From: an uncultured Mollicutes bacterium
GTDB taxonomy: Bacteria; Bacillota_I; Bacilli_A; RFN20; CAG-826
Length of the DNA: 47,272 bases
Direction: 5' to 3'
NCBI GenBank assembly: GCA_900540385.1
Contig: UQFY01000014.1
Span: 1-47,272, forward strand
Shown: in pieces, positions 26,566-35,297 of the stretch
Numbering within the stretch: the first letter of the stretch is position 1
Layout of the letters: every line of letters begins with the position of its first letter
The notes under the pieces: model-generated
Seen by the model: only the letters and a program-made list of their open reading frames with translations
The model's database searches: none
Told to the model about the DNA's origin: nothing
Program-made: the position numbers and the translations under genes

Positions 26566-27870
26566 ATGAATGTAAAATGGGGACTTCGCATTGTGCGACT
26601 AATATTGGCTTTTATAAGCACCACCGCTTTCTTTCTATCTTCTGGCTATGTTGAAGATTTCTATACAAGAAATCAAAATGAAATTGATTTAAAACTTCTT
26701 TATGAGAACGATGTAGATAAGGTAATTGTTGCTAGAAGTCTTTCTTCTCCTTTACTTCAAAAGGAACATCAGGTCATTGAAAAATATTTGGGCAAGGAGA
26801 ATGTTACCAATACTTTTGGACACATAGATGATAATTTTTTGGATGTGAGTAAGAACACCCCTACTCAAAACGATCATTTTAAGAACTTTGGTTTATTGGA
26901 AATACCTCAAAATAATAATTATCTTAAACTTGTTCCTGACAAAAGATTAGAGAGCGTAGCCTCATCTCTTCCTAAGAACGAGAATGAAATCGCTTTAACT
27001 TCTTATCAAGCAGATTGTTATATGAAATATGGGTATCGTGATAATGATAATCAAACAGTTAAACTAAATTCGCTGGAAGACTTAATTGGAAAGAAATTAG
27101 AAAGATTCACGATTATTGGTATATTCGAAAACCCGTCTTTTAAAGAAGGAGGCGTTTCAAAAGACTATATCGTTAAGAAATATGGTAAGGGAGAAACATA
27201 TGTTGATGAGAATCTTCCTAACTACAATCCATTAGAAGGCTATTTCATTATTGGAAATAACGTTTATTCATCTTTCAACGAAACGAACGTGAAAAACGAA
27301 TACATGGGTACCTCAGATGGGGTGTATATAACTCTTTCGAAAGACGAAAACGAATCTTTAAAACTACTGAATGAATTAAACAAGGAAAAGGAAAAACATT
27401 TAAGTGATATCAGCTTCTATACCCCTTATTTAAGCATCTCTAGAAAAGGACAATACTTAATGGGTATAACCGATCCAATCACCGCTTTGATTTTCCCTCA
27501 ATCTATCATTTTAAATAGATCGTTATCAATCGTTCTAATGATTGCATTTGGCATACTGTCCCTCGTCTTTTACCCTCTTTGCATTCAAAAAGAAAGACAA
27601 AATTGGAGCCAAACAAAATCTTGGAAATATTATTTGTTCTCATCCTTAATACTAACTGGTGGGAGTCTTCTTCTCTCTGGAGCTGGATTATGGATTATGT
27701 TCCATATCTTAAATGAACAGTTAGGTTGTCTCTTCTTTATGATTAACCCATGGTTTGTTCTCGCCTATATTGGGCAAGCAATTCTCTTATCTTTGGTTGG
27801 AGTTGGAATATCTCTTTTGATGGACAAGTTCAAAGAAAATGGAATCATTCATAAATCCATTTCTCATTAG
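26566..27870 (+). CDS. FtsX/MacB-like permease-domain membrane protein
   Basis: The 434-residue product has one N-terminal helix (IVRLILAFISTTAFFLSS). A large extracytoplasmic domain of about 290 residues follows, then three C-terminal helices (SIVLMIAFGILSLVFYPL, FSSLILTGGSLLLSGAGLW, YIGQAILLSLVGVGISLLM). This 1+3 topology is that of FtsX/MacB-type ABC permeases. No ATPase gene is adjacent, so the partner is not visible. It is the only long plus-strand host gene in the first 40 kb. Ribosome binding site GAGAGGA, eight bases before the ATG. Confidence 0.7.
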   Translation: MNVKWGLRIVRLILAFISTTAFFLSSGYVEDFYTRNQNEIDLKLLYENDVDKVIVARSLSSPLLQKEHQVIEKYLGKENVTNTFGHIDDNFLDVSKNTPTQNDHFKNFGLLEIPQNNNYLKLVPDKRLESVASSLPKNENEIALTSYQADCYMKYGYRDNDNQTVKLNSLEDLIGKKLERFTIIGIFENPSFKEGGVSKDYIVKKYGKGETYVDENLPNYNPLEGYFIIGNNVYSSFNETNVKNEYMGTSDGVYITLSKDENESLKLLNELNKEKEKHLSDISFYTPYLSISRKGQYLMGITDPITALIFPQSIILNRSLSIVLMIAFGILSLVFYPLCIQKERQNWSQTKSWKYYLFSSLILTGGSLLLSGAGLWIMFHILNEQLGCLFFMINPWFVLAYIGQAILLSLVGVGISLLMDKFKENGIIHKSISH

Positions 27871-29133
27871 GAAGAGCCTTCCATTTATTCACATGGAGAC
27901 GATGCATTTCCTCAACAAGGAGCAACATCTTAATGCTTGTTGGCCCTTCGGGAAAGATATCGTAATATTCCCCTGCATAATAAAGAGATACATAACTCGT
28001 GTCTGTTGGCATTCCAAAAGTATTGATTTCCTCATAAGACATATGAAATGAGAATTCTTGGCCGTCTTTTTTGCCTTTATAGGAGACACCCGTATGATCG
28101 ATTCGGAACTCTCCTTCGCCACAAAGAACACTCGTTTTTTGTTTTTTAGAGGTTTGTATGGATCGAGCTTTCCCAATTTAACGTGTTCTTCAAAAACGAA
28201 ATTAGTGTCGTTTTTAATTTCTTTGACAACACATTGTCTTTCCCAATCAAACCAGTTCGAAATGTTTTTAGGAAGCTTCATGCCTTTTTTGGAAGGAGTT
28301 AAAGCGTATGTATCGTCTATTTGCACCCCTGCACCACAGCGTTTGCAATAAAGCCTATCTTCCGAATCGTTCATAGCAAATTCTTCGCCGCAGGAAGGGC
28401 ATTTGTAGCAAAGATAATGAAGGTCTTTAGCAATATGCCCATGAGTTTCATAATGAATTTTCTTTTCTTCGTTCCAAAGATAATCGTCGTGGGTCAAAGT
28501 TTCATTTACCTTTTCCTCAATTTCGTTTGGAGATAGCCTTTCCAAATCTTCTTTAGAGAACAATTTAAAGAGTTTGACCTCAATTCTGCCTCTTCTTTCA
28601 TCAAGGCAAGACTTGGTATTGGTTAAGAAAGCGCCAGCCGTTTTAAGACAATATACGGGGATCCTGTAGTGTTTTAAGTATTTTCCAGTCCCTGAAACAA
28701 CCGGTTGGTTATGACCGGATATGGAAGACATTCCCTCGGGGGAAAATGCCACAACTCCACCTTGTTTGATAATTGAATCAATTCCACGCATGGAAGCCAT
28801 ATCAATAACAAAATTCTTCTTAGGGATTGCGTTAGCTATCTTTAGAATCAATTTTAAATGAGAACGGAAAAATTCATTATAGCCACAAACAAAGTTCAAC
28901 CTTTTTGGATAGGCCGCTTGAACATTCCAAACATAATCAATACGAGATTGGTGATTAAAGATTAAGAAACAAGGCCCTTTTTCATCATTAATGTCATCAA
29001 TGATCTGATAATGGATGTTGTATTTGGGTGCCAGAACCTTATCAATAACGACCTTCTTTAAAACGAAATAAAGAAAACGATTCGGAACGTGATATTTCCG
29101 TGAAGTTATTTTTTCTTGCAAAGTTTTTTTCAT
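27845..29133 (-). pseudogene. PlsC-like acyltransferase with zinc-ribbon domain, frameshifted near the 3' end
   Basis: The intact frame from 29133 encodes a 1-acyl-glycerol-3-phosphate acyltransferase-like domain, with HX4D in NHQSRID and the substrate motif SPEGMSS. A four-cysteine zinc ribbon follows (CYKCPSCGEEF, LYCKRCG). After the T6-G-T6 run at 28135-28147 that frame gives an implausible tail ending at 27889. The neighbouring frame carries on with a protein-like C-terminus (GEGEFRIDHTGVSYKGK, YYDIFPEGPTSIKML, NKWKALPNEKWIYE) to a stop at 27845. One extra base in an A6 run would join them. The gene is therefore frameshifted, phase-variable or mis-assembled. It converges with the permease gene, with a small dyad (27870-27882) between them. 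Confidence 0.8.
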
Positions 29134-29194
29134 AGGAGAGATCCTTATTGAGCTTAAACAACTTCATCTATTTTACTTAAAACAGCCAATAATA

Positions 29195-29219
29195 CAAAAA
29201 AACGGGCCAATTGACCCGT
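29195..29219 (-). terminator. Terminator of tRNA-Ala
   Basis: ACGGG...CCCGT with an internal CAATTG loop region is followed on the minus strand by TTTTTTT, eleven bases beyond the tRNA 3' end. Confidence 0.85.
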
Positions 29220-29229
29220 AAATTTCAAT

Positions 29230-29305
29230 TGGTGGATCATGTCGGGATCGAACCGATGACCTCCTCCATGCCATGGAGGCGCTCTCCCAGCTGAGCTAAT
29301 GACCC
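29230..29305 (-). tRNA. tRNA-Ala (anticodon GGC)
   Basis: The cloverleaf has acceptor GGGTCAT/ATGATCC, which contains the alanine-specific G3-U70 pair. The D-arm is GCTC/GAGC, the anticodon stem is CCTCC/GGAGG and the loop ATGGCAT gives GGC. The T-arm is normal, and A73 and CCA are encoded. Confidence 0.95.
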
Positions 29306-29380
29306 ATTCGCACTCTTTCAAGCGCGTTAATAAGAATAATAAGGATTTTAACTTGTGTCAACAATTTATCGCTTGAATAT

Positions 29381-29407
29381 GAGAAAAGGGCCCATTTCTG
29401 AGCCCTT
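29381..29407 (-). terminator. Terminator of the four-helix/acidic-linker protein gene
   Basis: AAGGGC...GCCCTT (6-bp stem) followed by TTCTC on the minus strand, about 16 bases after the stop codon. The U-tract is weak. Confidence 0.6.
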
Positions 29408-29422
29408 AAATTACAAAACTGA

Positions 29423-30649
29423 TTATTTATCTTGTGGATTTTGTGTATTTTTGACTGGTTTGTCTTCTCTTGTATAGCCTTCCTTGGTCAGCATGTCATC
29501 AACGATCTTAACAGCACGGCGGAAGGAAAGGTCGGAACGAACCTTGAATTGAAGAGGCAAATCTTCATATTTCTTGGTTTCAGTACGTTCTACTGGGATT
29601 GGTGTATCTTTGTAATCATCTGGATTGGCGGCAAAATAGACTTTTAAGTGTTTGCCATTAATGGTGATGAAAACATATCTCTTACGATGAGCGGAGAAGC
29701 TATCGCCAGGAATAGAAAGACGGTTGCTTAAGCCATAGGACTTAATATGGTCGCGTAAATCATAATATTTATGGCGTAAGTCGAAATCAGCATTCTTTAA
29801 ACGGGTTTCAAAAGAAGCGCGACGTTTATTTCTTAAAGCGGCAAATGGATCATTTTCACCTTCTGGGGCTTCAGCTTCAGTTTCCTCTTCCGCAGGTTCT
29901 TCTACGGCCTCTTCTACGACAGGGGCTTCTTCTTTTTGAGCATGGAAATCTTCAACATGTTTTTCTAAGGCTTTTGCAACAGTTTCATCTGCAACAGTCT
30001 TGGCGACTTTGTTAGAGACATCCTCAGCGATCTTATTGACATCTTCTTTAGTAAGAGTCTTAACCGCTGGTTTAGCAGCTTCGTAGTTTTCGATTTCTTC
30101 ACGAACAATAACACGAATTTGATCTTCGCTTAAAGCTTCTTCGCGAACGACTGGTTCCGCTTCGGCTTCTTTCTTTGCTTTGATTGCGGCTAAAGAGGCA
30201 ATTACCATTAATAAAATACCGGCCAAATCAAGCAAGAAAGAGATAACGATAATCCACATTGCTCCAACTTCTGCATGGCCAGTTGCCATTAAACGATAGG
30301 CAAGGATGCCTAAGAAAGGAAGGTAGGCAATTCCTAACGAAGCAGCAAATGCACAATAAATGAGCTTAGGTTGTTTTTTGCGGATTAATTTTACGGTGCA
30401 AACGATAAACAAAACGAGAACAACGGCATCGATAAGTAAGACGCCGAATGACCATTTAGAGCTGAAATCGCCAATGAAGGCGTTACCGTAAATGGCAATG
30501 CTGGCAAGAAGGCCGTATGGAAGCTTTCCACCACCGGCTGGAATCCAATCAGCTAATCCACCAACACCTACGATGATGCAAGCTAAGAGGAGGAGGACAG
30601 ATGCAATGACGGTTGTCATTACAGGTCCCATTTTCTTTTTTTCTTTCAT
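29423..30649 (-). CDS. Four-helix membrane protein with acidic linker and conserved C-terminal domain
   Basis: The 408-residue product has four N-terminal membrane helices (residues about 10-160). A helical charged region follows (SEDQIRVIVREEIENYE, then KTLTKEDVNKIAEDVSNKV). Next is an acidic low-complexity linker (EEAVEEPAEEETEAEAPEGE). The C-terminal domain of about 120 residues runs from KNADFDLRHKYYDLRDHIKSY to RAVKIVDDMLTKEGY. I know similar C-terminal domains from uncharacterised Firmicutes proteins, often as repeats, but not their function. The gene stands alone behind a strong promoter and a structured leader. Confidence 0.75.
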   Translation of the reverse strand: MKEKKKMGPVMTTVIASVLLLLACIIVGVGGLADWIPAGGGKLPYGLLASIAIYGNAFIGDFSSKWSFGVLLIDAVVLVLFIVCTVKLIRKKQPKLIYCAFAASLGIAYLPFLGILAYRLMATGHAEVGAMWIIVISFLLDLAGILLMVIASLAAIKAKKEAEAEPVVREEALSEDQIRVIVREEIENYEAAKPAVKTLTKEDVNKIAEDVSNKVAKTVADETVAKALEKHVEDFHAQKEEAPVVEEAVEEPAEEETEAEAPEGENDPFAALRNKRRASFETRLKNADFDLRHKYYDLRDHIKSYGLSNRLSIPGDSFSAHRKRYVFITINGKHLKVYFAANPDDYKDTPIPVERTETKKYEDLPLQFKVRSDLSFRRAVKIVDDMLTKEGYTREDKPVKNTQNPQDK

Positions 30650-30685
30650 GTTTTTATTCTCCTACATGTATCCCCTATTTTTCTT

Positions 30686-30781
30686 CCCTCTTGCAAAAGA
30701 ATGAGGGACGTAGAGTCATTTCTCGAGGAAAAGAAACGCCTCTACACCAGAAAAGTATTCTTTTGTGGGTAAAAAATACCC
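30686..30781 (-). promoter_or_regulatory. Structured 5' leader of the four-helix/acidic-linker gene
   Basis: Three consecutive hairpins can form in the transcript before the ATG at 30649. They are GGGTA/TACCC (30767-30781), GTAGAG/CTCTAC with an inner TTTCT/AGAAA (30710-30745), and CCCTC/GAGGG (30686-30707). A ribosome binding site (GGAG) follows. No known riboswitch class was recognised. Confidence 0.45.
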
Positions 30782-30794
30782 TCCTGACAAGAAA

Positions 30795-30823
30795 AGAATA
30801 GAACCATGTAGTCACAATGTCAA
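30795..30823 (-). promoter_or_regulatory. Promoter of the four-helix/acidic-linker gene
   Basis: A perfect -35 TTGACA (30818-30823) and TATTCT (30795-30800) are separated by 17 bases on the minus strand. Confidence 0.7.
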
Positions 30824-30832
30824 ATAAATACA

Positions 30833-30893
30833 ACAGGTGTCGCCTCTTTTTTAAAAAATGTTTTTTTATTGGCACAGGGGTCGCTTCTTTTTT
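30833..30893 (-). repeat. Two 20-bp direct repeats upstream of the promoter
   Basis: ACAGGTGTCGCCTCTTTTTT (30833-30852) and ACAGGGGTCGCTTCTTTTTT (30874-30893) are 18 of 20 identical and start 41 bp apart, close to four helical turns. The nearer copy ends nine bases upstream of the -35. They look like paired regulator sites. The rest of the 313-bp gap between the gene and tRNA-Arg holds nothing else recognised. Confidence 0.5.
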
Positions 30894-30962
30894 CGAAGAC
30901 TTATACATGTCTCGGGTCTTTTCGGTTTAAAAAGAAGAAAGCTATTAAGTTTTTTCGTTTAT

Positions 30963-31039
<77 letters not shown>

Positions 31040-31074
31040 AGTAAAATTATGTTACCACCAATAGGTATGAGCTT

Positions 31075-31590
31075 CTATTCCTTTATAAGAACCTTTTCAA
31101 TTTTAGCGATGTAAAGATCGTGAAAATCTTTATGGGGATAACAATCTGCTACGACACCTTGATCCAAGAAACATTCTTCTTTCATCGTTTGTCTATACAG
31201 TTTGCGACACACAAAAACTAAATTTGCTTCATTTATGTAGGAATAATCCTCAAAAGAAACCGATGAGAAACCTACTTTCTGAATCTTATCTTCATCTTTA
31301 CCACTATGAGTGCCCAGATAAGAGAGTTCTTTTTTATATTTTTTGTCAAAGAAACAAACCGTGAAATAACCCTCTTTATCAAGGAGGATTTTGCTAAAGC
31401 GTTGAGGCCTAACGTAAACAGTAATCACGGGCATTCCTGAAGAGTGGCCCCATAAAGAGCCAATTTGTCCCCAGGAGATCGTCATTGCATTCACTTTATC
31501 CCCTTTCTTTCCGGTAACGAGTTCACCCCACGAATCGGAGAATAGGGTAACAGGATTGATTTTGAGGTCTTTATAAGAGATTTCTTTCAT
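31075..31590 (-). CDS. Flavin reductase-like domain protein
   Basis: The 171-residue product belongs to the FMN-binding split-barrel flavoproteins of the PF01613 flavin reductase-like kind: N-terminal PVTLFSDSWGELVTG, MTISWGQIGSLWGHSSGMPVITVYVRPQRFS and YFTVCFF. Members reduce flavins or nitro compounds with NAD(P)H, or just bind FMN. The ATG at 31590 is preferred over 31617: it has a GAAGGAG ribosome binding site and overlaps the stop of the upstream glycosylase gene by four bases (ATGA). Confidence 0.88.
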   Translation of the reverse strand: MKEISYKDLKINPVTLFSDSWGELVTGKKGDKVNAMTISWGQIGSLWGHSSGMPVITVYVRPQRFSKILLDKEGYFTVCFFDKKYKKELSYLGTHSGKDEDKIQKVGFSSVSFEDYSYINEANLVFVCRKLYRQTMKEECFLDQGVVADCYPHKDFHDLYIAKIEKVLIKE

Positions 31591-32147
31591 TTTCTTTCTC
31601 CTTCGTACAGATAACATCCTTTTTCATGAGAATGAATAATGCCAACGGCTTGTAAATAAGAATACATCACAGTTGGACCTACGAATTTCATTCCTCGTTT
31701 TCGAAGGTCTTTAGATAACGAATCCGCTAAGGCGTTGGTTGTTTTCCCATATTCGTAAAAGGTTTTCCCTTTCGTAAAAGAAAGAAGATATTCTTTAAAA
31801 GAACCACGTTCCTTTTCGATTTGAAGGAAAATCTTGGCGTTAGAAATAGCAGCCAATATTTTCAAACGATTACGAACGATCCCTTGTTCATTGCATAGAC
31901 GTATGACCTCTTTTTGAGAATATTGAGAAATGATATAGGGATTAAAATTAGAAAAAGCCTGGCGAAAATTCTCTCTTTTATTCAAGATGCATTCCCAAGA
32001 TAAACCCGCTTGAAATGATTCTAAAAGCAACATTTCAAATAGATGCCCCTCTTCTAAATTTGTTTTTCCCCATTCCTCATCGTGATATTGAACATAAAGA
32101 GGATTGTTTGGATTACACCAGGAGCATCTCTTTTTTATTTGTTCCAT
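31587..32147 (-). CDS. tag: DNA-3-methyladenine glycosylase I (Tag)
   Basis: This 186-residue base-excision repair enzyme removes 3-methyladenine from DNA. It has the N-terminal zinc-binding CSWCN, YHDEEWG, the substrate-pocket LLLESFQAGLSWECILNKRENFR, FVGPTVMYSYLQAVG and the C-terminal zinc ligands in HSHEKGC. Length is typical. It is cotranscribed with the flavin reductase gene and lies nine bases after the upstream membrane protein gene. Confidence 0.95.
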   Translation of the reverse strand: MEQIKKRCSWCNPNNPLYVQYHDEEWGKTNLEEGHLFEMLLLESFQAGLSWECILNKRENFRQAFSNFNPYIISQYSQKEVIRLCNEQGIVRNRLKILAAISNAKIFLQIEKERGSFKEYLLSFTKGKTFYEYGKTTNALADSLSKDLRKRGMKFVGPTVMYSYLQAVGIIHSHEKGCYLYEGERK

Positions 32148-32156
32148 TCTGATTCT

Positions 32157-32675
32157 CTATTCTTTCTGCTCTTCCTCGAATGCGTCTTGAGAGCCTTTAT
32201 CGTTATCTAAGCTTATCGTCTCCACTTTCACAGGTTTACCACGAAATTGATATACGTCCTTGCTTATTTGTTTCAATTTTTCAATTTGTCTTGTATCTAG
32301 TTGTCTTAATGGAATGCAATAAGAATCCCCTTGAGGAGAAATCAAAATAGCCGTATATTTCTTCATTTTAATTTGGAAAACCTGTTCTTTGCTTTCAAAG
32401 GCTTCCCCCTTTCTCGTTCCGAGAAGATGGTAATCATAAATTTGTGAGTCCCCGTTTTTATAAAAGAGAATTCTTAAATTTCCGGTGAAGCCCTTATTCC
32501 CGCTTTTTTGAAAAAGAGCAGCAAAAGGTGAAATAAGAATTCCTAAAACACCTATAAGCATAAGAGGGGTTCCTATGCTGACTGTTGTTTCAGCAATACT
32601 CAAATAAACCCCGAGAGCGAACAAAGCAAGAGACGCAAGAAGTCCAGAAAGGAAGAAAGAAAGCTTTTTTCTCAT
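32157..32675 (-). CDS. Small two-helix membrane protein with cytoplasmic domain
   Basis: From the ATG at 32675 the product has 172 residues: two adjacent membrane helices (FFLSGLLASLALFALGVYL and GTPLMLIGVLGILISPFAALF), then a soluble beta-rich domain with an acidic end. Starting at 32735 would add twenty residues without a ribosome binding site. The family is not recognised. It is probably first in an operon with tag and the flavin reductase gene. Confidence 0.65.
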   Translation of the reverse strand: MRKKLSFFLSGLLASLALFALGVYLSIAETTVSIGTPLMLIGVLGILISPFAALFQKSGNKGFTGNLRILFYKNGDSQIYDYHLLGTRKGEAFESKEQVFQIKMKKYTAILISPQGDSYCIPLRQLDTRQIEKLKQISKDVYQFRGKPVKVETISLDNDKGSQDAFEEEQKE

Positions 32676-32875
32676 AGTGTCTTTCCAACGATCTTTATAG
32701 TCACAAGAGAATGAAATGGTTAAACATGGTTCCATAGATAAAGTATATCATGCAACGTTTTTCCTCTTAAAAGAAAAAGCGCCTTCAATACTTAGGCCTG
32801 TTCTCAAAAAACGACTTTGATTATCCATTTTGATACAATGTTTGCATCTTCATTAAAAGTTACAGAACCCAAATG

Positions 32876-32926
32876 AAAAGCTGTCAGAACATCATCACTT
32901 AATCTGATAAATGACTGACAGCTTTT
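32876..32926. terminator. Bidirectional-looking terminator with a 10-12 bp stem
   Basis: AAAAGCTGTCAG and CTGACAGCTTTT flank a 27-base loop. The minus-strand copy runs into TTTTC and lies 52 bases after the stop of the acidic lipoprotein gene; the plus-strand copy runs into TTTTTC. 32676-32875 holds nothing else recognised. Confidence 0.75.
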
Positions 32927-32978
32927 TCTATTGCCTACTTTTGATTTTCAATCCTAATGATAAAATGCAGAAAATTAA

Positions 32979-33851
32979 TTATTCGACAAATTCATAGCCC
33001 GTATCAGTGACTTGCAATTTAGCTTCAATGACCTCTTGGTTTTCGATGATTTTGACTTTTACGAATTTTTGACCGCCTTTTTCTTCGAATTTGAATTTGT
33101 AGTGTTTCTTATCTCCATCGCTCATGGTTTTGACTGAATATTCAGTTTCGTTGTTTTCCTGCTCGAAATCGATTTTTACTTTTTCTACTAATTTACCAGT
33201 AGCGTCATGTCTAGCATATGAATATTCGTTTTCGTTTTCTTCACCATCGGTTTCGCTTTCGTGTTTGACAATTACTTTTTCTTTGGTTTCTTCATCAGTA
33301 ACGACAAAGAAATACTCGACTTCTATCTCTCTTCCTTCTTTGGAGACTTCTTTATCGCCGTGCATCGTATAGGTCTTTTCACCTAAAATTACAACTCCGT
33401 CCAAATCGGATGATACTTCTTCATCCTTTTCATCTTTCTCTTCAGCTTCAGGAGTAGCTAATGTTTCTTTATAGTAGAACTTATAATCTTCTGTGGCTCC
33501 ATCAATCTGATTTACAGTCAATGTGTAATATTTATCATAGGTGCCAAAATATTGATCACCTTCAGGGATTGCCACTTCTTCAGATTTGATAACATCGTCT
33601 TTCAATAATTCATCTACTAAATCCAATTTGTCCAATACGGATTTTTTCTCTGCATCAGTCAAAGCCTTACGACGTAAAGCCCCTGTGTAACCAGTATTCA
33701 ACATACTGATACTTGATAATGCACTGTTTTGAGCCATGCTCTTAAAAGATTGCATCGGCTGAATGTCGGGAGTTGAAACCCGGGTATTACCACAGCCAAT
33801 TAATGCGGCAGCACTGGATAATGCTAATAAAGTGAAAACTAATTTTTTCAT
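32979..33851 (-). CDS. Acidic lipoprotein, unknown function
   Basis: The 290-residue product has a signal peptide with lipobox (LALSSAAALIGCGN, cysteine about residue 20). The mature part is rich in E, D and K with repeated beta-like strands (YDKYYTLTVNQ, DYKFYYKETL, GEKTYTMHGDKEV, EIEVEYFFVV), which suggests a beta-barrel or beta-sandwich surface protein. No enzymatic motif is seen. A perfect GGAGGT ribosome binding site precedes the ATG. It is monocistronic, with a strong terminator after it. Confidence 0.75.
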   Translation of the reverse strand: MKKLVFTLLALSSAAALIGCGNTRVSTPDIQPMQSFKSMAQNSALSSISMLNTGYTGALRRKALTDAEKKSVLDKLDLVDELLKDDVIKSEEVAIPEGDQYFGTYDKYYTLTVNQIDGATEDYKFYYKETLATPEAEEKDEKDEEVSSDLDGVVILGEKTYTMHGDKEVSKEGREIEVEYFFVVTDEETKEKVIVKHESETDGEENENEYSYARHDATGKLVEKVKIDFEQENNETEYSVKTMSDGDKKHYKFKFEEKGGQKFVKVKIIENQEVIEAKLQVTDTGYEFVE

Positions 33852-34433
33852 TTTTTGTACCTCCGTGTCTTCTGTCTTTACATTTAATATACAATCAAGG
33901 TAATGGTTTTATTGGATTTATTTGAAAAATGTTGAATATTTTAACTAACTGATGAGTTCACTTATTTATGAATGTGCAAGATAACCTATCGTCAAATATT
34001 AAAGCAATTAATCTCTTACTTTAGCAGCAAAAATAAGCGATTGTTCATTTGAGAAAGCGATTTAACTGCTTGACGCAATAAATCCTTTCAAATCTCCGCA
34101 TGCAACCTGAACACGGTTCTCCCATCAACAGATAATATATTTTCAATATCAGACCAAATCAGAAAAAGAGCCTCATAAGAATGGCGTTTGACGCTTCTAG
34201 AAGGCTCTGAATGTTACTGGCGAAAAGGATAAAGTTCCCGTTTACAACGAAAAAAGCTACAGAGCCGTAAAAATTCGCGCCCTCTACATTCTTGCCTTCG
34301 ACGCTTTTTTCCTAGCTCACTTTGGATTCATCTTTTATTTATGATTAAAAAATAAAAGCAAACCATCTCGATTGCCTGGCACAAATATAATCATCAACGA
34401 ATACTTTATAATAAAAATTCCTTAATCGTCTTC
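33852..34433. other. 582-bp region with terminator and a decayed coding remnant
   Basis: There is no complete gene. A long imperfect hairpin, AGAGCC...GGCTCT (34167-34208), followed on the minus strand by TTTTTCTG, can terminate transcripts from the GIY-YIG-like gene. On the plus strand 34210-34344 is open for 44 codons without a start codon and ends in a membrane-helix-like stretch (ALYILAFDAFFLAHFGFIFY), as if it were the remains of a membrane protein gene. The rest is AT-rich and unassigned. This marks the boundary to accessory DNA. Confidence 0.45.
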
Positions 34434-34961
34434 TTAAATATAATTCGATTCTTTATTTGATAGTTCCACGTTATAATCAGCTTCGCCCGCATCTGTCGAA
34501 CACGTTGTTTTATAAATATCAGGATATTCGTCGTGAAGATTTTTTTCAATCTTATCATAGTCGTTACATAGCATTGCGCCAAAAATTATTTTATGATCTT
34601 TCAATTCCGTTCTACGATTCATTTGAATAGTATATGTGCTTTTAAACGATTTTGTATGGGCCTTCAAACGCGCACCCAAATTTATATCTTTCCCCCAATA
34701 TAAGGGATAATATTTTCCTATAGCAGGTCTCCACTCTCCTAAAACATTTTCTTTTATATACTTTTTCTTTCCAACTTTTTTCTTAAAAGATTTAAGCTCT
34801 TTTTCATTTTTGAATTCAATAAAAAATCCATATACACCGCCCCTGCAATCTGATAGTGCTACTTCTTTAGTGCCGGCGCCTGTTACTTCGCCACTCAAAT
34901 AACAATTTGCATCTGTTCCAATTTCGATTTCCATTATCTGAACAACTTCGTTTTTTCTCAT
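34434..34961 (-). CDS. GIY-YIG-like domain protein downstream of the radical SAM gene
   Basis: The 175-residue product (MRKNEVVQIMEIEIG...) has a weak GIY-YIG nuclease-like pattern. GVYGFFIEF is the first strand, YPLYWGKDINLGARLKAH the YIG strand with the helix arginine, and NLHDEYPD supplies a possible catalytic Glu. The ATG at 34961 was chosen because a GGAG ribosome binding site lies six bases before it; longer starts at 34973 and 35012 lack one. It lies downstream of the radical SAM gene on the same strand, beyond a broken small gene. Whether it belongs to the peptide cassette or is a separate nuclease is not clear. Confidence 0.5.
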   Translation of the reverse strand: MRKNEVVQIMEIEIGTDANCYLSGEVTGAGTKEVALSDCRGGVYGFFIEFKNEKELKSFKKKVGKKKYIKENVLGEWRPAIGKYYPLYWGKDINLGARLKAHTKSFKSTYTIQMNRRTELKDHKIIFGAMLCNDYDKIEKNLHDEYPDIYKTTCSTDAGEADYNVELSNKESNYI

Positions 34962-35047
34962 AATAATCTCCATTGCGATTTTCTCTCTTGCTAAATTTAC
35001 TTTGGTATGCAAGGTTCGTTTCCTCGAGCAAAATCTTCAAACGAAAC

Positions 35048-35259
35048 TTACGTTTTATTGGAAATATCCTTAATCAACGCATCGTATTTTTCAACAAATT
35101 GTCTACTTCATGTTTTAGAGTAAAGATTTCTTTTCCAATCTCTTTATCCATACAGCCATTCTTGTCGTTGCGCATTTGTTGTTCTTTTAAAATATCCAAA
35201 TAGCTATCTATGTTTTTAATTTATTTCAAGATTTCATAAATTTTACTATTAATATCCAT
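35048..35259 (-). pseudogene. Broken gene for a small helical protein
   Basis: An AGAAGAGG ribosome binding site precedes ATG 35259. The frame gives MDINSKIYEILK, a TAA (35221-35223), then IKNIDSYLDILKEQQM...GKEIFTLKHEVD. A one-base shift is then needed to continue into QFVEKYDALIKDISNKT and a stop at 35048. All three pieces look like one charged, helical protein of about 70 residues, damaged by a nonsense change and a frameshift. It sits between the radical SAM gene and the GIY-YIG-like gene. Confidence 0.55.
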
Positions 35260-35297
35260 ACCTCTTCTTAACCACGATAATGTGTTCCAACATCATT

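Noticed and set aside
34210..34344. Real small plus-strand membrane protein
   Set aside because: It has no ATG, GTG or TTG start with a ribosome binding site, and the upstream frame is closed; only a remnant is claimed.
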